A stretch of 52,594 nucleotides of DNA, from NCBI GenBank assembly GCA_009783355.1, contig WRHH01000015.1, positions 1 through 52,594 of the forward strand, written 5' to 3'. Within the stretch, counting starts at the first letter, position 1. Each line of letters opens with the position of its first letter. Positions 35,131-45,065 of the stretch are shown here, in pieces. Position numbers and translations under genes: made by a program. The notes beneath the pieces are model-generated. The model worked only from the letters and a program-made list of their open reading frames with translations, was not told where the DNA came from and searched no databases. The stretch comes from Synergistaceae bacterium. Lineage in GTDB: Bacteria; Synergistota; Synergistia; Synergistales; Aminobacteriaceae.

Positions 35131-36417
35131 TTGTTTCAGAATGTATATGAAGTTTTTAATAAAAGAGGATATATAGAATGGTGCAGCAACCCTGAAAGGC
35201 TTTCGGAGGTGTTCTCCTCCGAAATGGTCACGGCTTATGTGGGTTTTGACCCGACGGCGGACAGCCTTCACGTGGGGCATCTGATTCCGCTAATGGGGCT
35301 CGCATGGCTGCAAAGGCTGGGACACAGGCCGATAGCCATAGCGGGGGGAGGCACGGGACTTATTGGCGACCCTTCCGGGAAAAGCAAGGAGCGCAATTTG
35401 CTCACCCTTGAAGTCATGGCAAAGAACATAGAGAGCGTGAAAAAACAGCTCGCGCATTTTCTCGACTTCAATTGCGGAGAAAACTCGGCGCTTTTAATCA
35501 ACAATTACGACTGGCTTTCAAAAATTACATTTTTGGATTTTTTGCGCGATGTCGGCAAGTATTTTTCGGTAAACGGCCTCCTCGCGCGCGATTACATACG
35601 TTCAAGAATAGACGACCCCGAAAAGGGGATATCCTACACCGAGTTTTCCTACGTGCTCCTGCAGTCATACGATTTTGCCCACCTGTTCAAAGAGTACAAC
35701 TGCCGGTTGCAGATGGGAGGAAACGACCAGCAGGGGAACCTGCTCTCAGGCGTCGATTACATCCGCCGTACGACTGGCGGGGAGGCGTTCGGGCTGACTC
35801 AGCCGCTGCTGCTCACGTCATCGGGGGGGAAGTTCGGAAAAACAGAAGAGGGGGCAGTATGGCTCGACCCCGCGCGAACAAGCCCGTACCGCTTCTACCA
35901 GTTTTGGATAAATACCGAGGACGCTGACGCAGAACGGCTGCTCAAGTTATTCACTTTCCTGCCGCTTGAAGAAATAAGTGAAATTGCCGTAGAACACGTT
36001 AAGAGCCCGGAGAAGCGCGCCGCCCAAAAGATCCTCGCGCGTGAAGTAACAAAACTTTTGCATTCTGAAAGCGTCGCAAAAGCCGTCGAGCGAGCGAGTG
36101 AAATGCTTTTTGGCGGCGGAGACGCCGTTAAATGCTCTGAGTTTGAAGAAGAGATGCTAGTCATGCTGAGCAATGAAGTCCCATATTCAAAAATTACATG
36201 CGAGATTCCCTGTCAGGTGACAGAGGTTCTCTCAGCTTCGGGCGCGTGCGAGAGTAAGGGAGAAGCGAAAAGGCTTATAAAACAGGGCGGCGTGACTCTT
36301 AACGACGCAAAAATAACGGATGAAGGAGCAAAAATAGAGCGGGAATTCCTTCTGCACGGTAAATATATATTCGCGCGCCTTGGGAAGAAAAAATTCCATC
36401 TGATTGAAATGAGTTAG
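35131..36417 (+). CDS. tyrS: Tyrosyl-tRNA synthetase
   Basis: A class I synthetase of 428 residues that charges tRNA-Tyr. The HIGH motif is HVGH at 47-50 within YVGFDPTADSLHVGHL; the KMSKS loop is KFGKT near 235, the form typical of bacterial TyrRS of this length. DQQGNLLSGVDYIRR shapes the tyrosine pocket, and a C-terminal S4 RNA-binding domain (EAKRLIKQGGVTLNDAKI) is present. The start is a TTG. I see no T-box leader. Confidence 0.93.
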   Translation: MFQNVYEVFNKRGYIEWCSNPERLSEVFSSEMVTAYVGFDPTADSLHVGHLIPLMGLAWLQRLGHRPIAIAGGGTGLIGDPSGKSKERNLLTLEVMAKNIESVKKQLAHFLDFNCGENSALLINNYDWLSKITFLDFLRDVGKYFSVNGLLARDYIRSRIDDPEKGISYTEFSYVLLQSYDFAHLFKEYNCRLQMGGNDQQGNLLSGVDYIRRTTGGEAFGLTQPLLLTSSGGKFGKTEEGAVWLDPARTSPYRFYQFWINTEDADAERLLKLFTFLPLEEISEIAVEHVKSPEKRAAQKILAREVTKLLHSESVAKAVERASEMLFGGGDAVKCSEFEEEMLVMLSNEVPYSKITCEIPCQVTEVLSASGACESKGEAKRLIKQGGVTLNDAKITDEGAKIEREFLLHGKYIFARLGKKKFHLIEMS

Positions 36418-36423
36418 AGATAC

Positions 36424-37359
36424 ATGAATGGTAAAACTCCACATATTGTCCAATACCAAGGTTCCAAGCGACTACTCGCTCCGCAGATACTTCAATATAT
36501 GCCGAGCAAATTTATCCGTCTGATTGAACCATTTGCAGGTATGGCGGCAATAACGATTGCTGCTGCATATGAAAAGCGCGCAAGTCAGTATATCATCAAT
36601 GATATCAATAAAACTATCGTTCGTTTATTGCAAATGGCAATAGATAATCCTGCTGATTTGGTTGACAACTACACTAAAGTTTGGTCAGAACAGTTTAAGT
36701 ATCCAAAAGGTCATCTTGAGCATTATTATCATGTTAGAGATTGTTTTAACGCTGGGAAACAAACAGCGGAGAATATGCTATATCTTCTTGCACGTTGCGT
36801 AAAGGGGGCTGTTCGTTACGGAAAAAACGGAAACTTCAATCAATCCCCTGATAAAAGACGACACGGCACGAACCCTAAAAACATATCGGAGAATGTATAT
36901 ACTATATCGGCTTTGCTAAAAGGAGCAGCTACCTTTTCTGCAGTCGATTATCGTTTGATTTTTGAGATGGCTGAACCCGGTGACCTTGTCTATATGGACC
37001 CGCCATATCAAGGTGTTTCTAACACAAGAGACAATAGATATTTCGCTGGAATTGAGTTTAGTGATTTTTCAAATTCCATCGAAATACTTGACCGAAAAGG
37101 TGTTGACTATATCATAAGCTATGACGGTGAATGTGGCGACAAAGAATATGGAAGCGAGTTGCCAAAATCACTGAATTGCACAAAGTTTTTACTTAATGCA
37201 GGCTTATCAACGCAAGCGACATTGTTAGGCAAGCGAAATACAACATATGAAGCTTTATACGTCAGTAAGAATCTTGCAGAGCATATAAGATCACATCCAA
37301 AACAAATGGTTTTATTGGAGTTGCTATATGATAATGAATTATCCAAAAGAATTTCTTGA
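36424..37359 (+). CDS. Adenine-specific DNA methyltransferase of a type II system
   Basis: 311 residues, D12 class N6-adenine methyltransferase (Dam/DpnM-like). YQGSKRLL and EPFAGMAAI (near 36-43) form the S-adenosylmethionine site and DPPYQGV near 192 is the catalytic motif. It protects host DNA at the site cut by the HNH protein encoded next, whose gene overlaps its 3' end by 32 bases. Both genes are visibly more AT-rich than tyrS and the chromate transporter on either side, consistent with an acquired cassette. The recognition sequence cannot be read from the sequence. Confidence 0.88.
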   Translation: MNGKTPHIVQYQGSKRLLAPQILQYMPSKFIRLIEPFAGMAAITIAAAYEKRASQYIINDINKTIVRLLQMAIDNPADLVDNYTKVWSEQFKYPKGHLEHYYHVRDCFNAGKQTAENMLYLLARCVKGAVRYGKNGNFNQSPDKRRHGTNPKNISENVYTISALLKGAATFSAVDYRLIFEMAEPGDLVYMDPPYQGVSNTRDNRYFAGIEFSDFSNSIEILDRKGVDYIISYDGECGDKEYGSELPKSLNCTKFLLNAGLSTQATLLGKRNTTYEALYVSKNLAEHIRSHPKQMVLLELLYDNELSKRIS

Positions 37360-38053
37360 TTTGTTAAATTCTGTTGAGGCTAAACGACCTCGTACAGTAA
37401 TTCAACATATTCTAAAACACGGCTTTATTACTTCGCAAGAACTAAAGGATATTTATGGATATAATCATCCTCCACGAGCCGTGAGAGATGTCAGAGAGCA
37501 TGGTATCCCTCTTGTAACGTATCGTATTGACGGAACTGATGGCAGAAGTATAGCAGCTTACAAATTCGGAGTGATTAACGAGGCAAAAAGTATACTCTCA
37601 AAGTCTGCGGGTAGAACTGTACTTTCAAAGACGTTGAAACAGGCATTGATAGAAAAATATGGCTCGAAGTGTTTCGTATACTTTGAACCGATGAACGAAA
37701 GCCTGTTACAGGTGGATCACCGAGTCCCGTATGAGATCTGCGGAGAACAAAACGAGCAAAACATAGAATTGTATATGCTACTATCACCTTCTGCAAACAG
37801 AGCCAAATCGTGGACTTGTGAGCATTGCGAAAACTGGGATCTTAAAGATTTTGCTTTTTGCGTAAAATGCTTCTGGGCTTACCCGGAGAGTTATGAACAT
37901 ATAGCTGGAAAACAACAGAGAATTATATCAATTATCTTTACTGGGAATGAGATTGAGGATTTCACGAAATTGATTGCTATTTCTGGAATGGAAGAAGCAC
38001 AAAAACTAATAAAAAATCTTTTACATGATTATCTTGAAAAGGAAAAAGGTTAA
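37328..38053 (+). CDS. HNH restriction endonuclease
   Basis: 241 residues. The N-terminal part (residues 20-80) looks like a winged-helix DNA-recognition segment (GFITSQELKDIYGYNHPPRA). An HNH metal-finger nuclease follows: QVDHRVP at 129-134, then N157 in SPSANRAKSW, with zinc ligands C164, C167, C178 and C181. It overlaps the methyltransferase gene, so it is almost surely its restriction partner. An internal ATG at 37334 is an equally possible start. Confidence 0.82.
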   Translation: MIMNYPKEFLDLLNSVEAKRPRTVIQHILKHGFITSQELKDIYGYNHPPRAVRDVREHGIPLVTYRIDGTDGRSIAAYKFGVINEAKSILSKSAGRTVLSKTLKQALIEKYGSKCFVYFEPMNESLLQVDHRVPYEICGEQNEQNIELYMLLSPSANRAKSWTCEHCENWDLKDFAFCVKCFWAYPESYEHIAGKQQRIISIIFTGNEIEDFTKLIAISGMEEAQKLIKNLLHDYLEKEKG

Positions 38054-38055
38054 TT

Positions 38056-38583
38056 ATGTCATTACTTTCATTATATATTCGTTTTTTTAGAATTGGCGCC
38101 TTCACAATAGGCGGGGGGATAGTCATGCTTGGAGTTATCGAGGCCGAGATGCGCGCTACCGGTCTCTTCAGCGAGGATGAAATTGCCGATAATATAGTAA
38201 TGGCAACTGCAGTACCCGGCCCCATTGCCACAAATTTGTCGTTCCTTGCGGGGAAGCAAATACGCGGGATTTCTGGAGCGCTTGTCGCTGTGATTGGCAC
38301 GGCGACAGCTCCGTTTTTGTCAATTTTGTTCCTGTCTGGTATATTGCTCCACTATATGGGTACGCCGCTTTTGACAGCTTTTTTCCTGGGCGCTGCAGCG
38401 GGGGTGGTGGTGGTTGTAGGCCAGTCGCTTTTTAAGATGGTAAAAACTAACGTGATGACCGGGTGGCAGGAAATTGCATCGTTCATAACAACTGCGTCAC
38501 TTATTATATTTGGAGTTCACCCCTTTATTGGACTCTGCGCGGGAGCTCTCGTGACTATCGGGCTCAGAAAGCTGAAGCGATGA
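38056..38583 (+). CDS. chrA: Chromate transporter, first half
   Basis: A 175-residue membrane protein of the CHR family in its short, single-domain form. RIGAFTIGGGIVMLGVIEAEM and TAVPGPIATNLSFLAGKQ are the domain signatures. Short CHR proteins come as adjacent pairs that assemble with opposite topology; the partner begins two bases after the stop. Some move chromate or sulfate; the true substrate here is unknown. Confidence 0.85.
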   Translation: MSLLSLYIRFFRIGAFTIGGGIVMLGVIEAEMRATGLFSEDEIADNIVMATAVPGPIATNLSFLAGKQIRGISGALVAVIGTATAPFLSILFLSGILLHYMGTPLLTAFFLGAAAGVVVVVGQSLFKMVKTNVMTGWQEIASFITTASLIIFGVHPFIGLCAGALVTIGLRKLKR

Positions 38584-38584
38584 A

Positions 38585-39133
38585 ATGCCAGTAATAGTCA
38601 CTCTCGCGCTGGTGTTCGCAAAAGTCGCGCTGGGGTCGTTCGGCGGAGGGCTTGCGGCGTTGCCGTTCATTGAATATGAGTTATGCATGGCAAGGGACTG
38701 GCTCACGTTGCATGAGTTTTCGGAAGTAGTATCGCTCGCGCAGATGACTCCGGGCCCGGTAGCCCTCAACTCCGCTACGTTTGTAGGGTATAAGCTTGCC
38801 GGATTCTGGGGAGCGTTGTTAGCCTCAATATCGTTGGTTACAACGCCAATAATTTTGCTGCTGCTTTTATTGTTTATAATAGAGCGCTCCACGGGAAAAA
38901 TGCGCGCAAAAGTCGCGGATTTTCAGAAAGCTATGCGCCCTGCGGTGGCGGGGCTTGTATTTTCAGCATTTTTGACGCTTACAAGGCCTATAATACCGCA
39001 GCCGATTCTTTGGGGAATATTGGCGTCATGCGCTCTATTGTTGAAATTTGAGACTTGTCGTAAGTATCCTCAATTAATAATACTCTTCGGAGCTCTTGCT
39101 GGCTTATTTTGTAATAATTGGCTTATATCGTAA
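38585..39133 (+). CDS. chrA: Chromate transporter, second half
   Basis: 182 residues, partner of the preceding protein. VFAKVALGSFGGGLAALPFIEYE and QMTPGPVALNSATFVGYK are the matching CHR motifs. It has about five to six membrane helices and the same direction and tight spacing as the first half, supporting one heteromeric transporter. Confidence 0.85.
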   Translation: MPVIVTLALVFAKVALGSFGGGLAALPFIEYELCMARDWLTLHEFSEVVSLAQMTPGPVALNSATFVGYKLAGFWGALLASISLVTTPIILLLLLLFIIERSTGKMRAKVADFQKAMRPAVAGLVFSAFLTLTRPIIPQPILWGILASCALLLKFETCRKYPQLIILFGALAGLFCNNWLIS

Positions 39134-39178
39134 TGTTATAATAATTCTGATAAGCATTTTTAATAAATAAACGCATAA

Positions 39179-40246
<1,068 letters not shown>

Positions 40247-40251
40247 AAGCA

Positions 40252-40286
40252 GGGATTAGGGATTAGGGATTAGGGATTAGGGATTA
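40252..40286 (+). repeat. Heptamer array (GGGATTA)5 after gap
   Basis: Five exact GGGATTA units start five bases after the TAG stop, introduced by AGCA. Repeated GACAAAA units follow to about 40325, then 24 bases shared in inverted form with 52536-52559, then a terminator hairpin. Confidence 0.95.
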
Positions 40287-40326
40287 GAAAAGACAAAAGA
40301 CAAAAGACAAAAGCAAAGACAAAAGA

Positions 40327-40350
40327 CCGGATGTTTGGGCAACGTAAAAG
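40327..40350 (+). repeat. 24-bp repeat also found next to MITE copy 3
   Basis: The stretch starting CCGGATGTTTGGGCAACG is repeated exactly, inverted, at 52536-52559, where the MITE adjoins its end. It shows that the MITE neighbours other dispersed sequence in this genome. Confidence 0.75.
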
Positions 40351-40361
40351 GTTTAAGGTAG

Positions 40362-40390
40362 GGGACGCCGCACTTGGCGTCCCGCTTGTT
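40362..40390. terminator. Terminator between gap and the opposing gene
   Basis: GGGACGCC (40362-40369) and GGCGTCCC (40376-40383) form an 8-base stem with a GCACTT loop, followed by GCTTGTTTT. It can serve gap and, less well, the convergent gene ending at 40408. Confidence 0.75.
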
Positions 40391-40407
40391 TTAAATAATT
40401 ATAGAAA

Positions 40408-41526
40408 CTATTTTATATCGTTTGAAGCTTGTTCGATATCTTCTTTTGGCTCATCTTGTGTTTCCGTTTTCCCTTGATTCTCAGGAGTTTTTGGAGTCTC
40501 CTGATTTTCTTGAGCTTCAAGCCGTTCTTGAGTTTCAAGTCGTTCAAAAGCTTCCTGAGCTTCCTGGGCTTCTCGTTGCATTTTCTGTGATTCTTCGATC
40601 TTTTCCTTTACGAATTCGTCAAACCGCTTAATGTCATCAGATAGCAGCTCTAAGACGTTTTCCGGCAGATTATGCCTCAATGCGAGTATGAGAAAAGGCA
40701 CGTTCGGATCCATATCCTCCGTGACCCACATCATGTTGGCTATTTTTACCGAGTAAATAATTTTGCCGTCCCGGTCAAAAATTGAAAATCTCGACTGCCT
40801 GAAACCTTTTTTTTCGAAAGAAAATTCAGAAGTCATCACAGCATAATGCGCGTCAACATATGGCTGATAAGCGTATTGCATCACCATCCCGCCATAATGA
40901 ACTTCAGCGTCAAAATTAAATGCTTCCACAATTTGCGCAATACAACCTTCATCAGACTTCTTTATGCTTTCCTTGTCAAGAAAAACCCCTCCGATAATAT
41001 TTCTTACAATGCTAACATAACGCTCCTCATCGGCAGGTTGTTTATCTAATGATAACGTCACCGGCGCGGGGTAATCGCTCAATATTTTGTTCCCCAATCC
41101 ATCAGCTCCCGCGACAGCATTCCAGATTAGTTCCTGAACTGAGCCCGGAGCTATTTCAATCATTTCTGAATTGATTAAAGGTTCAGAAGCAATTACTGCC
41201 TGAAGGTCGGTTTTAATTGCTAAACTGCGCTCTGCCAGCGAATATTTTTTAGAGTTCTTGTCTAAAACTTGCTTCTCAATGGCAACAAGTTTATCTGTCT
41301 CATAATTGTTGATCATTTCTGTCGTAGTCGAAGTTAAGTCGCGGATTACTTCATCGTCGACATCCCTTACTATAGTGACAATATACTTATCATGAGTTCC
41401 AATCATGAATGTGTCTACAGCTATTTCTAAACCTCCTGTTGTAATCGGTTCCAATCTGTCCCGAAGACTTGCATTCCCTGTTGCGGCAACCAACAAAGTC
41501 AGCAAAAACGCTAAAGCTTTTTTCAT
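40408..41526 (-). CDS. Secreted protein of unknown function with Glu/Gln-rich tail
   Basis: 372 residues with a signal peptide (KKALAFLLTLLVAATGNAS). Residues 25-310 look globular with alternating strands and helices and resemble no family I recognise. The last 60 residues are a low-complexity acidic tail (AQEAFERLETQERLEAQENQ) likely to be a helix or disordered. It has no CTERM anchor. It is convergent with gap and divergent from the M14 cluster. Confidence 0.7.
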   Translation of the reverse strand: MKKALAFLLTLLVAATGNASLRDRLEPITTGGLEIAVDTFMIGTHDKYIVTIVRDVDDEVIRDLTSTTTEMINNYETDKLVAIEKQVLDKNSKKYSLAERSLAIKTDLQAVIASEPLINSEMIEIAPGSVQELIWNAVAGADGLGNKILSDYPAPVTLSLDKQPADEERYVSIVRNIIGGVFLDKESIKKSDEGCIAQIVEAFNFDAEVHYGGMVMQYAYQPYVDAHYAVMTSEFSFEKKGFRQSRFSIFDRDGKIIYSVKIANMMWVTEDMDPNVPFLILALRHNLPENVLELLSDDIKRFDEFVKEKIEESQKMQREAQEAQEAFERLETQERLEAQENQETPKTPENQGKTETQDEPKEDIEQASNDIK

Positions 41527-41621
41527 GTTATCCTCCCGTTTCTTTTCATATTAATACAATTTCATCTCAAAACCCATAAAACAATGGAATATGAATAGAT
41601 TATAGGACATATAGGATAAAA

Positions 41622-41732
41622 ATGCAAAGAATTTTCACAGTAGTTAAAAGGCAAATCAACAGACAATGGCGGATTGAAGAGCAGAGGTTGAATATACTTG
41701 ATCAATTAAATAGAAAATATAATCTAAATTAA
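41622..41732 (+). CDS. Possible 36-residue small protein
   Basis: In the 352-base gap between the unknown secreted gene and the first tandem M14 gene, an ATG at 41622 opens 36 codons encoding a basic, amphipathic peptide (KRQINRQWRIEEQRLNILDQ). AGGAT lies five bases upstream. Its composition is protein-like, but no homologue is known to me and chance cannot be excluded. Confidence 0.3.
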   Translation: MQRIFTVVKRQINRQWRIEEQRLNILDQLNRKYNLN

Positions 41733-41796
41733 ATAAATGTAACAGAAAATTCGTTTATATTTGCAATTGCATTTTTTTTACTTTTATATTTTTTTA

Positions 41797-41827
41797 TTGA
41801 CATTTTTTCTCCAGACTGTGATAAAAT
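41797..41827 (+). promoter_or_regulatory. Promoter of the first tandem M14 gene
   Basis: TTGACA at 41797-41802 and an AT-rich box TGATAAAAT at 41819-41827. The same TGATAAAAT stands upstream of the second M14 gene (45012-45020) and TGATACAAT upstream of the third (48040-48048), suggesting shared control. Confidence 0.6.
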
Positions 41828-41878
41828 TCCAAGTTAATTAATTATTAAACCATAAATATTTTGGAGGTGTAAGTAATA

Positions 41879-44800
41879 ATGAAAAAGGTTTCACAGTTGT
41901 TATTGGTTTTAGTGCTGATATTTCTGTTTTCCGCTCCATCGTCAGCAGTGTATTTTGATTTTAGTAAGGTAGAGGTAACTATTCATGATGATGTAGAGGC
42001 TCTGGAAGCTGCGGAGGAACTCTTGTCAAGGCAAGATGCAGGTGGCTTCAAGCCCTTTGCTAATGCCCCGACAATTCCGTTTGGCGGAAATCAAACCCTC
42101 AGCGCAACCGCATGGCCTGTGTCAATGCGTAAAGCAATGGATGGACCTAACGGTATACCGCAGGATGTGAAGGATTGGTTTAAAACTCCAGCCTTCGATT
42201 ACACAAAACATTCTCTAAGCGAGGACATTCCGGGGAACATAGGCTATTTCTCAAGCCAGCAGGATATGATCGACTGGTTTGAGGCGCTGCCGAAGACCCG
42301 CATGAAATACCAGCTTATAACCGGCTTCCCGTATTTCACAGGGAACGGTTACAACGATTATGCGCTGGCGAGGACGTTTGAGCTGATACTTTCCGTTTTC
42401 AGCATACCTTCGGTCTTTACGCCCGAAGAGGTGAAAGATCTCGGAAAACCTGTCGTATGGTTGCATGGACAGATTCATGGAAGGGAAACTTCCCCCGGCG
42501 AAGCGCTTTTGCAGGTAGCGAAAGAATTCGCGGATGGAAAACACGACGATATACTCAGCAAAGTCACAGTAGTATTAGTTCCGCGCTTCAACGTTGACGG
42601 CGCCTGGAACGCACAGAGAACGACAACCGGCGCAGCTCCATATGGACATGCCGGACAGGGCAGCGCGGGAGTGGACATGAACCGCGACTTCGTGGCGTTT
42701 GAGACTCCGATAGTCAGAGCAATACGCCAGCTTCAGATAGCTTATGACCCAATAGTGAGCTTCTGCGGACACGAACAGGGATACACGTTTGATTCGGAAC
42801 AGTACGAAAACGCTTCAGGCGGTTTCACGGGCAACAGCCATTACAGAGGTTATGACGCAGTGCTCAATACGTCCATGACGTACAATCTCAACGTGGACAG
42901 ACGCGTCCGCGATCTCGGGTTTTATTTATACGAACCGGCTACAAAAGCAATTCTTGAAGAGAAAAAAGTCGGCTGGAACAGGTATGTCGGAGGATCAATC
43001 AGCGCCGGAATGGGGCACGGGACGTTCGCAACCACCTATATTTCAGCGGATGTCGTATCGACCGACGGAGTCTCCGGGCCTTTATCAGGACGACTCTCGC
43101 ACACAACAGGACAAACCGACTTTTCTTTGGTTCCCGAGGAAGGAATTGGTATAAACGGCACAGCTCTCGGCAACCAGTCGCTTGTTTTTGTGCATGAAGC
43201 TTCCGCTGTTGGCGGAAACAACACCTGTATCAGGCTGGCTTACCTTCGCCGCGTATACGCGCATTATCTCGGAGCGCTGGAAATTTGCCGCACCGCTGCA
43301 AACAATCTTGGACAGATTATGCCGGCGATTGACGCCGCCAGGGCGACCGAAATAGCGAGGACTGAGCCTCTTTCATTCTGGGGCAGAGCGCCGTTGCCGG
43401 AACCAGTCAAAAAGAACGTATTCGAGTATAAATCCTGGAAGAAGGAAGACACAGCCGAAGTAGTTGACGCAATAGGGCCGGGAACAAGAGACATAATGTG
43501 GATTTACGCGCACTTTGCAGAACGCGATTCAATAGCTCAGGTAACGCGTCCAATAGCCTACATTATTCCAAAAGATAATTATGAAGCCGCAATAAGGCTG
43601 TTCTATTCGGGCGTCAAGCTTGAAAGGCTTACTTCTGACCAGACTGTTCAAGTCGAAGCTTACACTGTTGCTTCAACCGGATCCAATAACCTCAGCCCGA
43701 GCGGCTCAACGAGCCAGGTCAGCCAGGCTATCAGGTCGGTTACAAAGGTTGCGAAAGCAGTTACATTCCCGAAAGACAGCTTCGTAGTGAGGATGGACCA
43801 GCTCGGAGCTTCCCTCGCGGGACTTGCTATCGAACCGATGGCAATCAGAAACTTCGGAAACATGTACCTCAGCCGTTCACCTTCGACAGTTGTCCCGGCG
43901 TGGTATCGCGACACGTTCTTCCCTGTATCGACCGATCAGGAGTATCCGAGCTACAGATATGTGAACGCGGCAAGCAACTCAATATCAACATATGACGCCA
44001 GAATGAACCTTCCTTTGATGCTGACGATGGTCGAAAAAGTTCACGCGCTCACTCAGGAAGAGATAGCGGAAATAAAAGCCGATCTTGGGCTTGCCGATGA
44101 CCCCGATTATGTCAGTAAGTTCCAGCTTCCAGTACTTTCGACGGACGTTTACAAAAACAAGGCTAATGTCGATATAAACGAGGCTTTCATGCTTCCTGAC
44201 GGAACCGTTGTCGATATAGAGCCGGAGAATATCCTTGACGACAATATTGTTAAAATAGTGGCGCCGAAGGGACTCAATGGAAATGTTATCTTCGCCGGCA
44301 AGAAAGGCGGGGGCTATTCGAAGATATACGAAAAAGACCTTGACCCCGTATCCCCTGAGGACGTTCTGAAAGACGGAAAAGCGCCGGACGGAGCGCAAAT
44401 TGTAGGCAAAAAACTTGTCTGGCTAACTCCATTCGAAAACGAGGGCGTTATTCTGGCAAACAGCATGCTTGACGGCTACAAAATAGCGCATGTTGACCCT
44501 GCGGCTGCAGGAGCAGGTTACACGCTGGAATTTGAAGGAGACAAGGTAGTAGCATACTTTGACAGCTTAACTGTTGTTGATGGAACAGCGAGAATTTTCC
44601 TGGTCAAAGACGGCGGCGACCCGGCAGCAGGGTACGACGCGCTGATTATTGTCGAATTCAAAGGCTTCAAGACCAAAACCGGCGGCGGTGGCGGCGGACA
44701 TCATCATTTTGACGAGTGCGAGGGTTGTAACGCTTTCTCTCCGTTGTTCATTCTGATAGCGCTTGCCCCGTTTACGGCAATTGCAAGAAAGAAGAAATAG
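41879..44800 (+). CDS. Secreted M14 zinc carboxypeptidase A, tandem copy 1
   Basis: 973 residues. Signal peptide KKVSQLLLVLVLIFLFSAPSSA, an N-terminal domain of about 150 residues, then the M14 core: HGRE near 200 (zinc His and Glu), GVDMNRDF near 265, CGHEQ near 295 (third zinc ligand) and VHEAS near 436 (catalytic Glu). After residue 790 a separate beta-rich region follows, ending in GGGGGGHHHFDECEGCNAF, a hydrophobic helix and ARKKK, the Synergist-CTERM anchor. The His-rich linker is unusual. GGAGGTGTAA precedes the ATG, as for both other copies. It likely releases amino acids from peptides at the cell surface. Confidence 0.9.
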   Translation: MKKVSQLLLVLVLIFLFSAPSSAVYFDFSKVEVTIHDDVEALEAAEELLSRQDAGGFKPFANAPTIPFGGNQTLSATAWPVSMRKAMDGPNGIPQDVKDWFKTPAFDYTKHSLSEDIPGNIGYFSSQQDMIDWFEALPKTRMKYQLITGFPYFTGNGYNDYALARTFELILSVFSIPSVFTPEEVKDLGKPVVWLHGQIHGRETSPGEALLQVAKEFADGKHDDILSKVTVVLVPRFNVDGAWNAQRTTTGAAPYGHAGQGSAGVDMNRDFVAFETPIVRAIRQLQIAYDPIVSFCGHEQGYTFDSEQYENASGGFTGNSHYRGYDAVLNTSMTYNLNVDRRVRDLGFYLYEPATKAILEEKKVGWNRYVGGSISAGMGHGTFATTYISADVVSTDGVSGPLSGRLSHTTGQTDFSLVPEEGIGINGTALGNQSLVFVHEASAVGGNNTCIRLAYLRRVYAHYLGALEICRTAANNLGQIMPAIDAARATEIARTEPLSFWGRAPLPEPVKKNVFEYKSWKKEDTAEVVDAIGPGTRDIMWIYAHFAERDSIAQVTRPIAYIIPKDNYEAAIRLFYSGVKLERLTSDQTVQVEAYTVASTGSNNLSPSGSTSQVSQAIRSVTKVAKAVTFPKDSFVVRMDQLGASLAGLAIEPMAIRNFGNMYLSRSPSTVVPAWYRDTFFPVSTDQEYPSYRYVNAASNSISTYDARMNLPLMLTMVEKVHALTQEEIAEIKADLGLADDPDYVSKFQLPVLSTDVYKNKANVDINEAFMLPDGTVVDIEPENILDDNIVKIVAPKGLNGNVIFAGKKGGGYSKIYEKDLDPVSPEDVLKDGKAPDGAQIVGKKLVWLTPFENEGVILANSMLDGYKIAHVDPAAAGAGYTLEFEGDKVVAYFDSLTVVDGTARIFLVKDGGDPAAGYDALIIVEFKGFKTKTGGGGGGHHHFDECEGCNAFSPLFILIALAPFTAIARKKK

Positions 44801-44806
44801 TAAATA

Positions 44807-44827
44807 CAATGCACAATGTTCAATGAA
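44807..44827 (+). repeat. Heptamer array CAATGNN after M14 copy 1
   Basis: CAATGCA, CAATGTT, CAATGAA: three units with a fixed CAATG core, starting seven bases after the TAG stop and followed by AAGACAAAGACAAAACG, the same type of follow-on repeat as after gap and the SUI1-family gene. Confidence 0.7.
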
Positions 44828-44875
44828 AAGACAAAGACAAAACGATCCATTGAGCGTTGAATAAAACAAGTTATT

Positions 44876-44932
44876 GAGGGGCGGCGTTTTTTGCCGCCTC
44901 TTTTTGTGCAACACCGCTTTTGTTACAGCCCC
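44876..44932 (+). mobile_element. MITE end fragment acting as a terminator
   Basis: GGCGGC (44880-44885) pairs with GCCGCC (44893-44898) around a GTTTTTT loop and is followed by TCTTTTTG, a good terminator for M14 copy 1. The segment ends in CTTTTGTTACAGCCCC (44917-44932), the exact 16-base MITE terminus. The other MITE end is missing. Confidence 0.75.
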
Positions 44933-45065
44933 TTTTCTTTCAACCCCCTTATTTTTTTTAATAATAGTTGCTATTTCTATATTTTCAACATTTACCTTTT
45001 TCTGCTCTTTTGATAAAATATCCATAAATTATTAAACCAATTATGTTTTGGAGGTGTAAACAAGT

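Noticed and set aside
40252-40286. GGGATTA repeats as telomere-like DNA
   Set aside because: They are only a few units long, lie between genes on a chromosome-like segment and belong to a wider set of heptamers with other unit sequences.
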